The position numbers and the translations under genes were made by a program. Positions 16,514 to 23,351 of a DNA stretch of 42,891 nt are shown one piece after another (the first letter of the stretch is position 1; every line of letters starts with the position of its first letter). This stretch comes from SIG673 sp045653945 (GTDB taxonomy: Bacteria; Bacillota; Clostridia; Oscillospirales; CAG-272), in NCBI GenBank assembly GCA_045653945.1, contig JAZOML010000018.1, forward strand, positions 1 to 42,891. Direction: 5' to 3'. The notes below the pieces were generated by a model, which saw only the letters and a program-made list of their open reading frames with translations, made no database searches and had not been told where the DNA came from.

Positions 16514-17149
16514 ATGACGAAAAAACAAAAGATGACGGAAATTGTCCGCATACTTAAAGAAAACGTAAGAAACGACTGCGCCCTTGAATACGAGGGCGAT
16601 GCGTGGAGGCTCGCCGTTATGGCTCGACTCTCCGCACAATGCACCGACGCAAGAGTGAATATCGTCAGCCGCGATCTTTTTTCAAAATACCCGACGGCAA
16701 AGGATATGGCAATAGCCGATATCACCGAGCTTGAAGACACAGTACGCCCCTGCGGACTTTTCCGCACAAAGGCGTCAAGCATAAAGGAAATGTCGGCAAT
16801 TATCGTAAACAAATACAACGGTAACGTACCGAGTAAAATGGAAGAACTCCTCGCTCTTCCGGGCGTCGGCAGAAAGATAGCCAACCTTATCCGCGGCGAC
16901 CTTTATAACCTCGGTGGCATAGTAGCGGATACCCACTGTATACGTATTTGCGGACGACTTGGCTTCTACCCCGAAAGCGAAAAGGACGCCGTAAAGGTGG
17001 AAAAAATCCTCACCCCTCTCGTGCCAACCGAGGAGCAGACAGACCTATGCCACCGCCTCGTTTGGTTCGGCAGAGAAACGTGTAGCGCACGCTCTCCGAA
17101 ATGCGAAATCTGCCCACTAAACCACCTGTGTAAACACTTTAAAAAATAA
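16514..17149 (+). CDS. nth: Endonuclease III
   Basis: Bifunctional DNA glycosylase/AP lyase for oxidised pyrimidines. 211 residues with the helix-hairpin-helix LLALPGVGRKIANLI near 117, catalytic Lys following it, catalytic Asp in VADTHCIRI, and a C-terminal 4Fe-4S loop CSARSPKCEICPLNHLC. All expected residues are present and the length is normal. The ribosome binding site is weak (A-rich). The spacer from maf holds a CTTTTCTTGTAAGAAAAG hairpin. A terminator identical to that of tRNA-Glu follows (17155-17192). Confidence 0.96.
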   Translation: MTKKQKMTEIVRILKENVRNDCALEYEGDAWRLAVMARLSAQCTDARVNIVSRDLFSKYPTAKDMAIADITELEDTVRPCGLFRTKASSIKEMSAIIVNKYNGNVPSKMEELLALPGVGRKIANLIRGDLYNLGGIVADTHCIRICGRLGFYPESEKDAVKVEKILTPLVPTEEQTDLCHRLVWFGRETCSARSPKCEICPLNHLCKHFKK

Positions 17150-17154
17150 ATAAC

Positions 17155-17192
17155 AAAAAGGCACCGCTTTTGCGGTGCCTGTGCTTTGGTGA
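17155..17192. repeat. 38-bp direct repeat (distal copy) containing a terminator
   Basis: Identical over 38 bases to 20868-20905, which spans the tRNA-Glu terminator and the last bases of tRNA-Glu. It includes the hairpin GGCACCGC-TTTT-GCGGTGCC. It serves as the nth terminator now and may mark the far end of an inserted segment. Confidence 0.85.
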
Positions 17193-17341
17193 GCCATTAC
17201 CAAGCTAAATCGAACTTCGCATACGATTTTAAAATAGTATGATTGAGTATGCAAGAGAACGCTTAATGAAAATGCTAACCCCTACAGATATTTAAAATTT
17301 TCTGCAAATGGCAAATCAAGCCTATTTATTGAAGTTTACTT

Positions 17342-20272
17342 TTATAATTTATACCAATAATAGTTGTAGTAGGTTGACTTGAAATAGGTTGCATTGCTTG
17401 ACGATGAAGTCACACCAGTGCTTGTTCCGTTCGTTTTGTTGTTCCAATCAGAGTTACTTGTCGTGCGATACCAAGTCGAAGAATCCTTAAAGGTTATATT
17501 AGTTAAATTATTGCAGCCATTGAATGCGAAATAGCCTATACTTGTTACAGTAGAATCTATTATTACACTTGTCAAACTGACACAATCTTCAAAGGCGACT
17601 TTGCCTATTTGTTCACAATCTAAAATGTTACCTACTACGGCACCGCTAGTGTAGACCGTATAATAAATTTGGTTATCGTTTGTAGTAGTAAATTGAAGAT
17701 CTTTAATAAATGCACAATCGCTACCCGAAGATGACGAACTGTCTTTTGAATATGTAAATGACAAATATTCCCCTGCATTTAACGTAATTGAATATGAAGT
17801 ATAACTATTTGTTGTTCCAGATAGGGTGACTAACGTATCATCATTCTTTTTAATAAATAATTTATCGTAATTTGACTCGGAAGAAACCATATATTGAAAA
17901 CTAATAGTTGTTGTAACCGATGCAGTTATTTTATAAATTGAACTAGAAGAATCACTCTTATTCGTAGATTTTAAGACACCGTTTGACTCTACCCAAGGCG
18001 ATGATGAATTGTTCGTTACTGTGTAACTGCCTTGCGTCCAGCCTGCGTATAAAGTCATATCATATGTAATTTCACTATTAAACTTATATTCCGTAGAGCA
18101 GCTAGAAGAAGTATACCAGCCAGTAAAATAGTAACCAGTTCTTGCGGGTACGGTTGGATAACTTAATGTTTGTCCTGCAACCAAACTAACAGTATCAATA
18201 ATAGAGCCTTCATAATTATAATTGAATGATATCACAATAGGGCGTCCGATATTAGTTAGATTGCTGCAACCTTTAAAAGCTTGGTCTCCAATATATTTAA
18301 CGTTATTAGGTATTGCAATGGTTGTCGTTCTTTCGCATCCTAAAAATGCTGCATTGGCGATGCATTCAGTTTGAGAATGAATAGTATAGCTATTACAGTT
18401 AATGGCAATTGGCCTAATTAGAGCAAAATAAGGATTTTCGTTATTACCTAAATAATTAATTCCTTCATGTTCGTTAAATAAAAGATTTGGAGCGCTATTA
18501 AATATATCTTTTTCAATGTATTCTATAGTATTTGGGATGGTAATTTCTGTCAAATAAGGCAAATAATTATAGTTGCTGAAATATTTGATTTCAGTTGCGC
18601 CATTCTCAATAACGATAGACGTGATTTTAGGTGAGTTTACGGCGTGAAGCGGTTCAAATAAACCGTCTGGAATATATCCATCTGCTCCTATAGTAAGGGT
18701 AATGCCATTTCCATTAATACCTGCATTATAGAAAATGTAGTTTTCGTTGTATAATGTTCCAGTTAAAGAAGAATTTATATAAAGTGAAGTTAAATTTTCA
18801 CATCTATAAAAAGCGTTATTACCCCAATTTGATACATCTCCTAAAATACGAACCGTATTCATTGCGGTACAACAGCTAAATGCTGATATGCCTATTTTAG
18901 AAATTTTTTCGTGGAGTTCTACTTCTCTTAAATTAACACAATTTTGGAAAGTGCTATTTGCAATAGCCGTCATGCTTGTAGACAGCGTTACATATTGCAA
19001 CGCTTTAGCATTTCTAAACGCTCCCGCGCCAACACTTGTTACTGTATTAGGAAGTATGATATTTGTAATTGCTTCACATTCGTCGAATGCATAAGCGCCT
19101 ATGTCAAGCAATCCATTGTTTAACGTTAAACCAGTTAATACGATGCATTTTGCAAAAGCGGAAGCTCCAATATGCTTCAAATTGTTATGAAACGTAATAG
19201 ACTTTAACGAGTAACAATTTTCAAATGCCGAATCGCCAATGGTTTCTGTGTATTGTGCTAAGTTTACCGACGTTAAATTGATACAATTTTTAAATGCGGA
19301 AACGCCGATGTTCAAAGGATTGCTCGACTCATTTATCTCTGATGCAAACGTAAGTTTATTTAACGCACTACAACCTTCGAATGCGCTAGTATCAATTAAA
19401 AGCACACTTTCAGGAATATTGATTTGTGCAAGGTTAGTACAACCTTGGAATGCAAATTCCCCAATACTTGTAATAGTGTTCGGTAATGTTACTTTTTTAA
19501 TATAAGTATTGTTATAGAACGCTTTTTCGTATATTGACGTTACGCGTAAACCATTATACGTGGTAGGGATTACTATTTCAGCGGCATTTCCGTCAAATCC
19601 TGTTACAACATATTCTGTTCCTGCTAAATTTAATGAATATATAGGTTGATTAATGGAAGGAAGGGCTGGAATAGTTTCCGTTTTTATGTAATCACAAGTG
19701 GAGCAGGTATAAGATTTTAAACCTGTCGATGTCTTAGTTGCAGGTAACGTAACGATACCATCATTCCACAAATGCTCCGATTTAGCATTCATTTCATCGC
19801 AAAAATCACAGGCGTGCCAATGATAAGTATCATCACCCGACCAAACAGAAGAATAATTGTGTTCATGTGGAATAATGGGAATATCCTCGTATTTCTTTTT
19901 TTCACATACACTACAAGTGTAGGTTTTTATCCCCGTAGTTGTAATTGTAGGGGGTAACGTAATTATTCCATTATCCCAAGTATGATTTTCTGTATTAATT
20001 GAAGCATAACAAACTACACATAAATTCCAATGCTCCGTTGTATTTTCGTAGAACTCAAAAGTTGTTTTATGTCCTATAGCATCTATATAGGTATCTTTAT
20101 AATTATCTCCGCAAGAACAAGAATGTGTTGTAAAACCTTGTTCAGTACAAGTAGGCGCGGTTATAGTTTCCACGTAGTTATGTATATGTTCTTCTTTACA
20201 AGCAGAAAGACCGAATATACACATAAGAATAGATGTGATTGAGAGAATAAAGATTAAAATTTTTTTCTTCAT
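17342..20272 (-). CDS. BspA-like leucine-rich-repeat surface lipoprotein
   Basis: 976 residues from ATG 20272, chosen because GGAGG lies upstream and a lipoprotein signal follows (MKKKILIFILSITSILMCIF...LSAC). Order: three Cys/His-rich repeats (CTEQGFTTHSCSCG and HWHACDFCDEM types, about 25-205); a long BspA-type LRR_5 array (units like SIGEFAFQGCTNLAQINIP, about 235-700); an InlB B/Flg_new-type repeat (YYFTGWYTSSSCSTEYKF); a beta-rich domain of about 130 residues; a last LRR pair; and a Ser/Tyr-rich tail. BspA proteins of oral and gut bacteria bind host or bacterial surfaces. The gene looks AT-richer than nearby housekeeping genes and lies inside the putative tRNA-Glu island. The adhesin role is inferred. 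Confidence 0.88.
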   Translation of the reverse strand: MKKKILIFILSITSILMCIFGLSACKEEHIHNYVETITAPTCTEQGFTTHSCSCGDNYKDTYIDAIGHKTTFEFYENTTEHWNLCVVCYASINTENHTWDNGIITLPPTITTTGIKTYTCSVCEKKKYEDIPIIPHEHNYSSVWSGDDTYHWHACDFCDEMNAKSEHLWNDGIVTLPATKTSTGLKSYTCSTCDYIKTETIPALPSINQPIYSLNLAGTEYVVTGFDGNAAEIVIPTTYNGLRVTSIYEKAFYNNTYIKKVTLPNTITSIGEFAFQGCTNLAQINIPESVLLIDTSAFEGCSALNKLTFASEINESSNPLNIGVSAFKNCINLTSVNLAQYTETIGDSAFENCYSLKSITFHNNLKHIGASAFAKCIVLTGLTLNNGLLDIGAYAFDECEAITNIILPNTVTSVGAGAFRNAKALQYVTLSTSMTAIANSTFQNCVNLREVELHEKISKIGISAFSCCTAMNTVRILGDVSNWGNNAFYRCENLTSLYINSSLTGTLYNENYIFYNAGINGNGITLTIGADGYIPDGLFEPLHAVNSPKITSIVIENGATEIKYFSNYNYLPYLTEITIPNTIEYIEKDIFNSAPNLLFNEHEGINYLGNNENPYFALIRPIAINCNSYTIHSQTECIANAAFLGCERTTTIAIPNNVKYIGDQAFKGCSNLTNIGRPIVISFNYNYEGSIIDTVSLVAGQTLSYPTVPARTGYYFTGWYTSSSCSTEYKFNSEITYDMTLYAGWTQGSYTVTNNSSSPWVESNGVLKSTNKSDSSSSIYKITASVTTTISFQYMVSSESNYDKLFIKKNDDTLVTLSGTTNSYTSYSITLNAGEYLSFTYSKDSSSSSGSDCAFIKDLQFTTTNDNQIYYTVYTSGAVVGNILDCEQIGKVAFEDCVSLTSVIIDSTVTSIGYFAFNGCNNLTNITFKDSSTWYRTTSNSDWNNKTNGTSTGVTSSSSNATYFKSTYYNYYWYKL

Positions 20273-20587
20273 AAGAAACCTCCAATGATAAATGAATCTT
20301 TTTGCATAGACTGCTCTAATCTGTATGTAATTTACAAAAGCATAATAGAGCGTATCAATTGTGATATCTTTTTTACTTGAATCCCCCAAAAAAATACCAC
20401 AATATACCTCTCATAACTGCTACCCAGATAGCAAGTTGGCAATATTTTATTCTAAAACGATAGTATCAAAATGACGGTGGAAATATTGATATTATCATGG
20501 GAGATATTATAGTAAGTAGTTATGAATAACCCAAGGGAATAAATAGCAAATGATATTTTTTTAAAAACCCATTCCTAAAGCTCCAGA
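20273..20587. other. Upstream region of the LRR gene
   Basis: 315 AT-rich bases without a supported gene. A weak minus-strand promoter (TTGGGT 20529-20534, 17 bases, TATAAT 20506-20511) could drive the LRR gene with a long leader of about 230 bases. I see no other clear structure. Confidence 0.4.
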
Positions 20588-20729
20588 TAAAAAGTGCGCT
20601 GGCCAGAGTCAACGCACAAAAAACGCAATTTCGCTTCTGTTGCGACACAGTTCACGTCCGAAGATATGACAAGCAAAGCCTACGTTTTTACCAACATAGA
20701 CTTCGGACGAAAATATTCAACTGTGTCGC
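20588..20729 (-). ncRNA. Predicted structured small RNA
   Basis: A perfect promoter (20736-20764) would start transcription at about 20729-20730, exactly where a long stem begins. A 12-bp perfect stem pairs 20719-20730 with 20641-20652; an asymmetric internal loop follows, then a 9-bp perfect stem 20701-20709/20655-20663 and an apical hairpin CTATGTT...AACGTAG. After the closing stem a GTGCG...CGCAC hairpin with TTTTT (20589-20617) forms an intrinsic terminator, giving about 142 nt. No open frame is evident. The shape, a long rod with a bulge, recalls 6S RNA only superficially; I do not recognise a known family. Confidence 0.7.
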
Positions 20730-20735
20730 ACGATT

Positions 20736-20764
20736 ATTATATCACGGTTTCATAAATATGTCAA
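20736..20764 (-). promoter_or_regulatory. Promoter of predicted small RNA
   Basis: TTGACA (20759-20764), 17-base spacer, TATAAT (20736-20741): perfect consensus on the minus strand, directed into the structured segment 20588-20729. Confidence 0.85.
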
Positions 20765-20849
20765 GTATTAACAAAAAATGCTTTTGGCACTGTGGCGTGT
20801 GCTTGTCTTGATACAAGTCGGCGACGCTTCGCTCCGCCGAGCCGTTTCG

Positions 20850-20910
20850 ACGGGTCACCAAAGCACAAAAAAGGCACCGCTTTTGCGGTGCCTGTGCTTT
20901 GGTGACCCGT
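20850..20910. repeat. 17-bp inverted repeat duplicating the tRNA-Glu 3' end
   Basis: ACGGGTCACCAAAGCAC (20850-20866) is the exact reverse complement of 20894-20910, which is the 3' end of tRNA-Glu plus flank. Between them lies the tRNA terminator hairpin. The outer copy is thus an inverted fragment of the tRNA acceptor end just past its terminator. Confidence 0.85.
20868..20905. repeat. 38-bp direct repeat (tRNA-proximal copy) containing the tRNA-Glu terminator
   Basis: Identical to 17155-17192. It contains the stem GGCACCGC/GCGGTGCC (20873-20892), which with the U-run on the minus strand terminates tRNA-Glu, and ends inside the tRNA 3' terminus. Confidence 0.85.
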
Positions 20911-20974
20911 ACGAGAATCGAACTCGTGTTACTGCCGTGAAAGGGCGGTGTCTTAACCTCTTGACCAACGGGCC
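20900..20974 (-). tRNA. tRNA-Glu (UUC)
   Basis: Minus-strand cloverleaf of 75 nt including an encoded CCA. Acceptor GGCCCGT/ACGGGTC, anticodon loop CTTTCAC with anticodon TTC, T arm CGAG-TTCGATT-CTCG. Downstream member of a tRNA-Met/tRNA-Glu pair. Confidence 0.96.
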
Positions 20975-20979
20975 TTTAG

Positions 20980-21007
20980 AAAACGAGACCGTTTACGGTC
21001 TCGTTTT
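20980..21007 (-). terminator. Hairpin between the two tRNAs
   Basis: AAACGAGACCG-TAAA-CGGTCTCGTTT on the minus strand, between tRNA-Met and tRNA-Glu. It resembles an intrinsic terminator. Since no separate promoter for tRNA-Glu is visible, it may act as a processing signal or partial attenuator. Confidence 0.6.
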
Positions 21008-21084
21008 TGGTAGCTGAAGTCGGACTTGAACCAACGACCATTCGGGTATGAACCGAGCGCTCTAGCCAACTGAGCTATTCAGCC
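21008..21084 (-). tRNA. tRNA-Met (CAU)
   Basis: Minus-strand cloverleaf of 77 nt with encoded CCA. Acceptor GGCTGAA/TTCAGCT (first pair G-U), D arm GCTC...GAGC, anticodon loop TTCATAC with anticodon CAT, T loop TTCAAGT. The normal D and acceptor stems suggest elongator Met; an Ile2 tRNA with lysidine-modified CAU cannot be excluded by sequence alone. Confidence 0.94.
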
Positions 21085-21117
21085 ATTACCATTCCCTTGC
21101 AGAAATGGAACATTAGC

Positions 21118-21146
21118 ATTATATCATATCGTTTTGCATTTGTCAA
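21118..21146 (-). promoter_or_regulatory. tRNA operon promoter
   Basis: TTGACA (21141-21146), 17 bases, TATAAT (21118-21123) on the minus strand, 34 bases before tRNA-Met. The phage-like element begins just upstream of it. Confidence 0.92.
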
Positions 21147-21153
21147 GTATTTA

Positions 21154-21172
21154 TGCAAAAATTTTTTAAAAA
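21154..21172. repeat. Left 19-bp flanking repeat of the phage-like element
   Basis: TGCAAAAATTTTTTAAAAA, matching 18 of 19 bases at 34381-34399. Possible attachment or target sequence. The low complexity (A/T tracts) makes chance similarity a real alternative. Confidence 0.5.
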
Positions 21173-21269
21173 TATTTATTTTATAATCTAACCGAACAAA
21201 CAATTTGCTTTGCAAGGACCTTTTTTTCACCTTTTTGTGTGTTTTTTACGCAAAGCAACTGTTTGAAAT

Positions 21270-21297
21270 GCCTTCCTACTTCGCGAAGTAGGAAGGC
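21270..21297. repeat. 28-bp perfect palindrome
   Basis: GCCTTCCTACTTCG (21270-21283) followed directly by its reverse complement. Near the left end of the element; could be an origin stem, a transposase recognition or target site, or a hairpin used in single-stranded form. Confidence 0.9.
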
Positions 21298-21303
21298 GAA
21301 TTC

Positions 21304-21394
21304 GGAACGTTAGCTTATGGAAAGCTTCCTACTTTTAAAGCGGTATATGTAGGCGAAACTACGCTTGATTCAGGTTCGATTCCTGAACGTTCCA
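21304..21394 (+). other. tRNA-like fold without a normal anticodon arm
   Basis: The 7-bp acceptor GGAACGT/ACGTTCC (21304-21310, 21387-21393), an A in the discriminator position, a canonical T arm TCAGG-TTCGATT-CCTGA, and a short D-like hairpin GCTT-ATGGA-AAGC are all present in tRNA order over 91 nt. The middle (CCTAC...GTAGG and GTAG-GCGAAA-CTAC) cannot form a standard 7-base anticodon loop. It could be a tRNA mimic, a decayed tRNA, or a structured part of the replication origin. Confidence 0.5.
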
Positions 21395-21398
21395 CAAA

Positions 21399-21572
21399 GG
21401 CAAGGTCTTGCCAAGAACCTCCAGCGGTGGCCGTGAACCGACGTACACGAGAGCTAAGCGGCTGCCGCAACCTCCGAGGCGTGAGCCTCGGAGCCCCCCT
21501 ACGCTAACAGGGGGGTACAAAAATAAAATATCTTATAAAACGCACACGGGCACACGCCCCCGTATGCGTGTG
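21399..21572 (+). other. Hairpin-rich putative replication origin region
   Basis: Perfect hairpins in close order: 21399-21412 (GGCAAG/CTTGCC), 21472-21493 (9-bp CTCCGAGGC stem, loop GTGA), 21494-21515 (CCCCCCT/AGGGGGG), 21551-21572 (CACACGC/GCGTGTG). Rolling-circle elements place double- and single-strand origins next to the initiator gene; the loops here are candidates for the nick site. No known nick consensus was recognised. Together with 21270-21394 this explains the roughly 500 bases without a gene. Confidence 0.5.
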
Positions 21573-21589
21573 AGAGGAAGGAGTTTGCA

Positions 21590-21610
21590 ATGTATAAGTA
21601 TTATGAGTAG
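21590..21610 (+). CDS. Six-codon leader peptide overlapping rep start
   Basis: AAGGAG (21578-21583) lies six bases before ATG 21590, which opens the frame MYKYYE and a TAG at 21608. The rep ATG at 21603 lies inside this mini-frame and is 19 bases from the ribosome site, too far for direct initiation. Rep translation is therefore probably coupled to this leader. Inference from spacing only. Confidence 0.5.
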   Translation: MYKYYE

Positions 21611-22649
21611 TGTTGTTCGTGAAAATACAATACTTATTGACTGGTTATCAATCACAAGCAAACTTCAGTCTCCGGAAGAAGTTATATCTCTTATCGGTAT
21701 GCAGGATTGCAAGTGGGAGATAACACGAGGGGCTTTCGGATATCAGTCCCGGTATTTTTACGAACATATATCAATACATTTCAACGGTGCTCCCGGTATG
21801 GGTGTATGGCTTGAAATGTCTGGTCAAGGCTGTAGAGCGTTTGAAACATACGGCAGTGGTGATTATAACGTACTGTTTGATTTAGTGTTAAACTGCGACG
21901 GAATAAATATCACCCGACTTGATATAGCGTTTGATGAATATGCCGGAATACTTGATATAGGTCGTGTATGCGATGATACTCGTAAAAGACGGTACCGTAG
22001 TAAAATGGATTATTTTAACGTGCAGTACTCTTCAAACGGTGAATCAATAGATATTGGCTCACATAAGTCTGATACGATGATACGTATATATGACAAACTT
22101 GCCGAGCGGCTTTCTAAGCTCAAAAAAAATGAAGATAAGGAGAAAATCGAAAATGAGATATCGCACTGGATACGCATAGAGGTACAGTTTCGTGATGAAC
22201 GAGCAAGAGAATTCGTGCGATTGCTGTATGAAGGTACAAAGGAAATAGGAATAGCCTTTTCCGGTGTTTTACGTAATTATCTTGAATACGGTTATTACCG
22301 TACCGACGAAGACAGTGGAAAGCAAAGATTTGTCTTGTTTGATTATTGGGATAAGCTGATAGGTGCTTCTGAAAAGCTTTCGGTTTGGAAAAAGCCAGGT
22401 ACAGATTATAACCTCCAAAATCTTGAAAACCTCGTTATCAATCAAATCGGAAATGCAAACTCCGCTTATTTGCAAATAATGGGTGTTGAAGCATTTATGA
22501 AAAAGCTTAGTGAGAGAACCGTTCAGCCGAATCCAAAATATCAAAGGCTCGTAAACGAGTATGTAAAGCAACCGGAAAAGCCGGTTAAAACAGAAAAAGT
22601 ATATAATACTCTCGATGAATTACTTAACGATAAGGATAACAATTCATAA
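21603..22649 (+). CDS. Rolling-circle replication initiator (Rep_trans family)
   Basis: 348 residues. Resembles the replication initiation factor family shared by filamentous phages, rolling-circle plasmids and Tn916-type elements: ITRLDIAFDEYAGIL near residue 100 (metal or catalytic region), DIGSHKSDTMIRIYDKLAER near 152, and HWIRIEVQFRDERAREF near 195. These proteins nick the plus strand at the origin through a tyrosine. No helicase domain is present, so a host helicase would be needed. ATG 21603 is chosen because upstream in-frame sequence is hairpin DNA and the six-codon leader points here. The stop overlaps the next ATG (TAATG). Confidence 0.85.
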   Translation: MSSVVRENTILIDWLSITSKLQSPEEVISLIGMQDCKWEITRGAFGYQSRYFYEHISIHFNGAPGMGVWLEMSGQGCRAFETYGSGDYNVLFDLVLNCDGINITRLDIAFDEYAGILDIGRVCDDTRKRRYRSKMDYFNVQYSSNGESIDIGSHKSDTMIRIYDKLAERLSKLKKNEDKEKIENEISHWIRIEVQFRDERAREFVRLLYEGTKEIGIAFSGVLRNYLEYGYYRTDEDSGKQRFVLFDYWDKLIGASEKLSVWKKPGTDYNLQNLENLVINQIGNANSAYLQIMGVEAFMKKLSERTVQPNPKYQRLVNEYVKQPEKPVKTEKVYNTLDELLNDKDNNS

Positions 22650-22888
22650 TGACTTATTACGAAAAGCAAGGTATTACCAAACAAGAATATGACCGAATAC
22701 TAGCTTCACTTAATCAACAACATACGCAAGTTCACGACGTGTACGGTAACCGTTGGGTTAAATGTCATAGTTGCGGACAAGCAGTAACAATATTTGATAC
22801 TTGGAAGTATGGCGGTGTCGGTGAAATGAATATAGGTGAATGCTTTGAGTGTAATTTAAAAAATTTGAAAGGAAGATTTAAAAAATGA
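22649..22888 (+). CDS. Small zinc-ribbon protein
   Basis: 79 residues. Two CxxC pairs, CHSC near 40 and CFEC near 67, suggest one structural zinc site. N-terminal part is helical and acidic/polar (MTYYEKQGITKQEYDRILAS). Overlaps rep by one base and the next gene by four, so it is translated from the same message as rep. Probably a replication accessory or regulator; no family recognised. Confidence 0.75.
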   Translation: MTYYEKQGITKQEYDRILASLNQQHTQVHDVYGNRWVKCHSCGQAVTIFDTWKYGGVGEMNIGECFECNLKNLKGRFKK

Positions 22889-23181
22889 TTGGAGTAATTT
22901 TTGGAAAAGAAGTTAAAAACTATGAAAAGGATGGTCAGCAGAAAACCGCAAGAACACTTTATGTTCTTTGGGAACATAAACGTCAACCTGATAACCTTGA
23001 AGGAAGTAAGGTTGAATCGGTATTTGTAAACTTTGATTTACCTGCCGGAGTAGAGGTTGGTACTCAGTGTGAATTTGAATACGAGCTTCAGCCAACTAAA
23101 AATGGTACTATGGCACGTCTTGTTGATATTACACCTCTTCAGAAGATGCGTGTAACTATCGTTCCCGATGTTACCAAGTAA
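22885..23181 (+). CDS. Putative single-stranded DNA-binding protein (pV-like role)
   Basis: 98 residues, predicted almost wholly beta-strand: GVIFGKEVKNYEKDGQQKTA, TLYVLWEH, VESVFVNFDLP, TQCEFEYELQPTKNG, MARLVDITPL. Size, composition and position directly after the initiator fit the gene V-type proteins that coat filamentous-phage ssDNA, and the small OB-like proteins of rolling-circle elements. The assignment rests on position and predicted fold, not on a recognised motif. Overlaps the upstream gene by four bases. Confidence 0.55.
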   Translation: MIGVIFGKEVKNYEKDGQQKTARTLYVLWEHKRQPDNLEGSKVESVFVNFDLPAGVEVGTQCEFEYELQPTKNGTMARLVDITPLQKMRVTIVPDVTK

Positions 23182-23317
23182 GCAAATATCAATATATTGT
23201 CCCACGTGCGGTAAGCTTCTTTTGAAAGCGGATATTAAAACGGTAGGCGTGTTGTATCCGTATTGTAAGGAGTGCCGCAAAGAAAAAATAATAATAATTA
23301 AGAGCCGTGAGCCGTGA
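23168..23317 (+). CDS. 49-residue zinc-ribbon (Cys-rich KTR/Com-like) protein
   Basis: ATG at 23168 inside the end of the preceding gene, stop TGA at 23315. The product has YCPTCGKLLLKADIKTVGVL followed by YPYCKECRKEKII: two CxxC knuckles spaced like Com-type translational activators and cysteine-rich KTR proteins. The 14-base overlap suggests translational coupling. The terminator at 23301-23337 overlaps its last codons. Function unknown. Confidence 0.65.
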   Translation: MLPSKQISIYCPTCGKLLLKADIKTVGVLYPYCKECRKEKIIIIKSREP

Positions 23318-23337
23318 ACGTTTGCGGCTCTTTTTTG
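23301..23337 (+). terminator. Intrinsic terminator after replication module
   Basis: AGAGCCG/CGGCTCT stem followed by TTTTTT; an alternative GAGCCG at 23309 can pair with the same right arm. Separates the replication genes from the next block. Confidence 0.75.
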
Positions 23338-23351
23338 TAAAGGAGCCGGAT

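Larger units (their letters stand above)
17193..20867. other. Possible small genomic island at tRNA-Glu
   Basis: This 3.7-kb segment lies between two identical 38-bp copies of the tRNA-Glu 3' flank and carries only the leucine-rich-repeat lipoprotein gene and a predicted small RNA. Such repeats usually come from site-specific insertion at a tRNA 3' end. No integrase is present, so it would be a degenerate or mobilised island. Removing it would join nth and tRNA-Glu around a single shared terminator. This is inference from the repeats and layout. Confidence 0.45.

Noticed and set aside
20588..20729. 6S RNA assignment
   Set aside because: Rod shape is similar, but I cannot recognise the conserved open central bubble, so only an unnamed small RNA is reported.
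20778..21017. 79-residue open frame spanning tRNA-Glu
   Set aside because: Overlaps a tRNA and its terminator, so it is not coding.
21304..21394. Functional tRNA, including tRNA-Sec or a suppressor tRNA
   Set aside because: No normal anticodon stem-loop can be drawn, the D loop is too short, and the acceptor plus T stem total is not that of tRNA-Sec.
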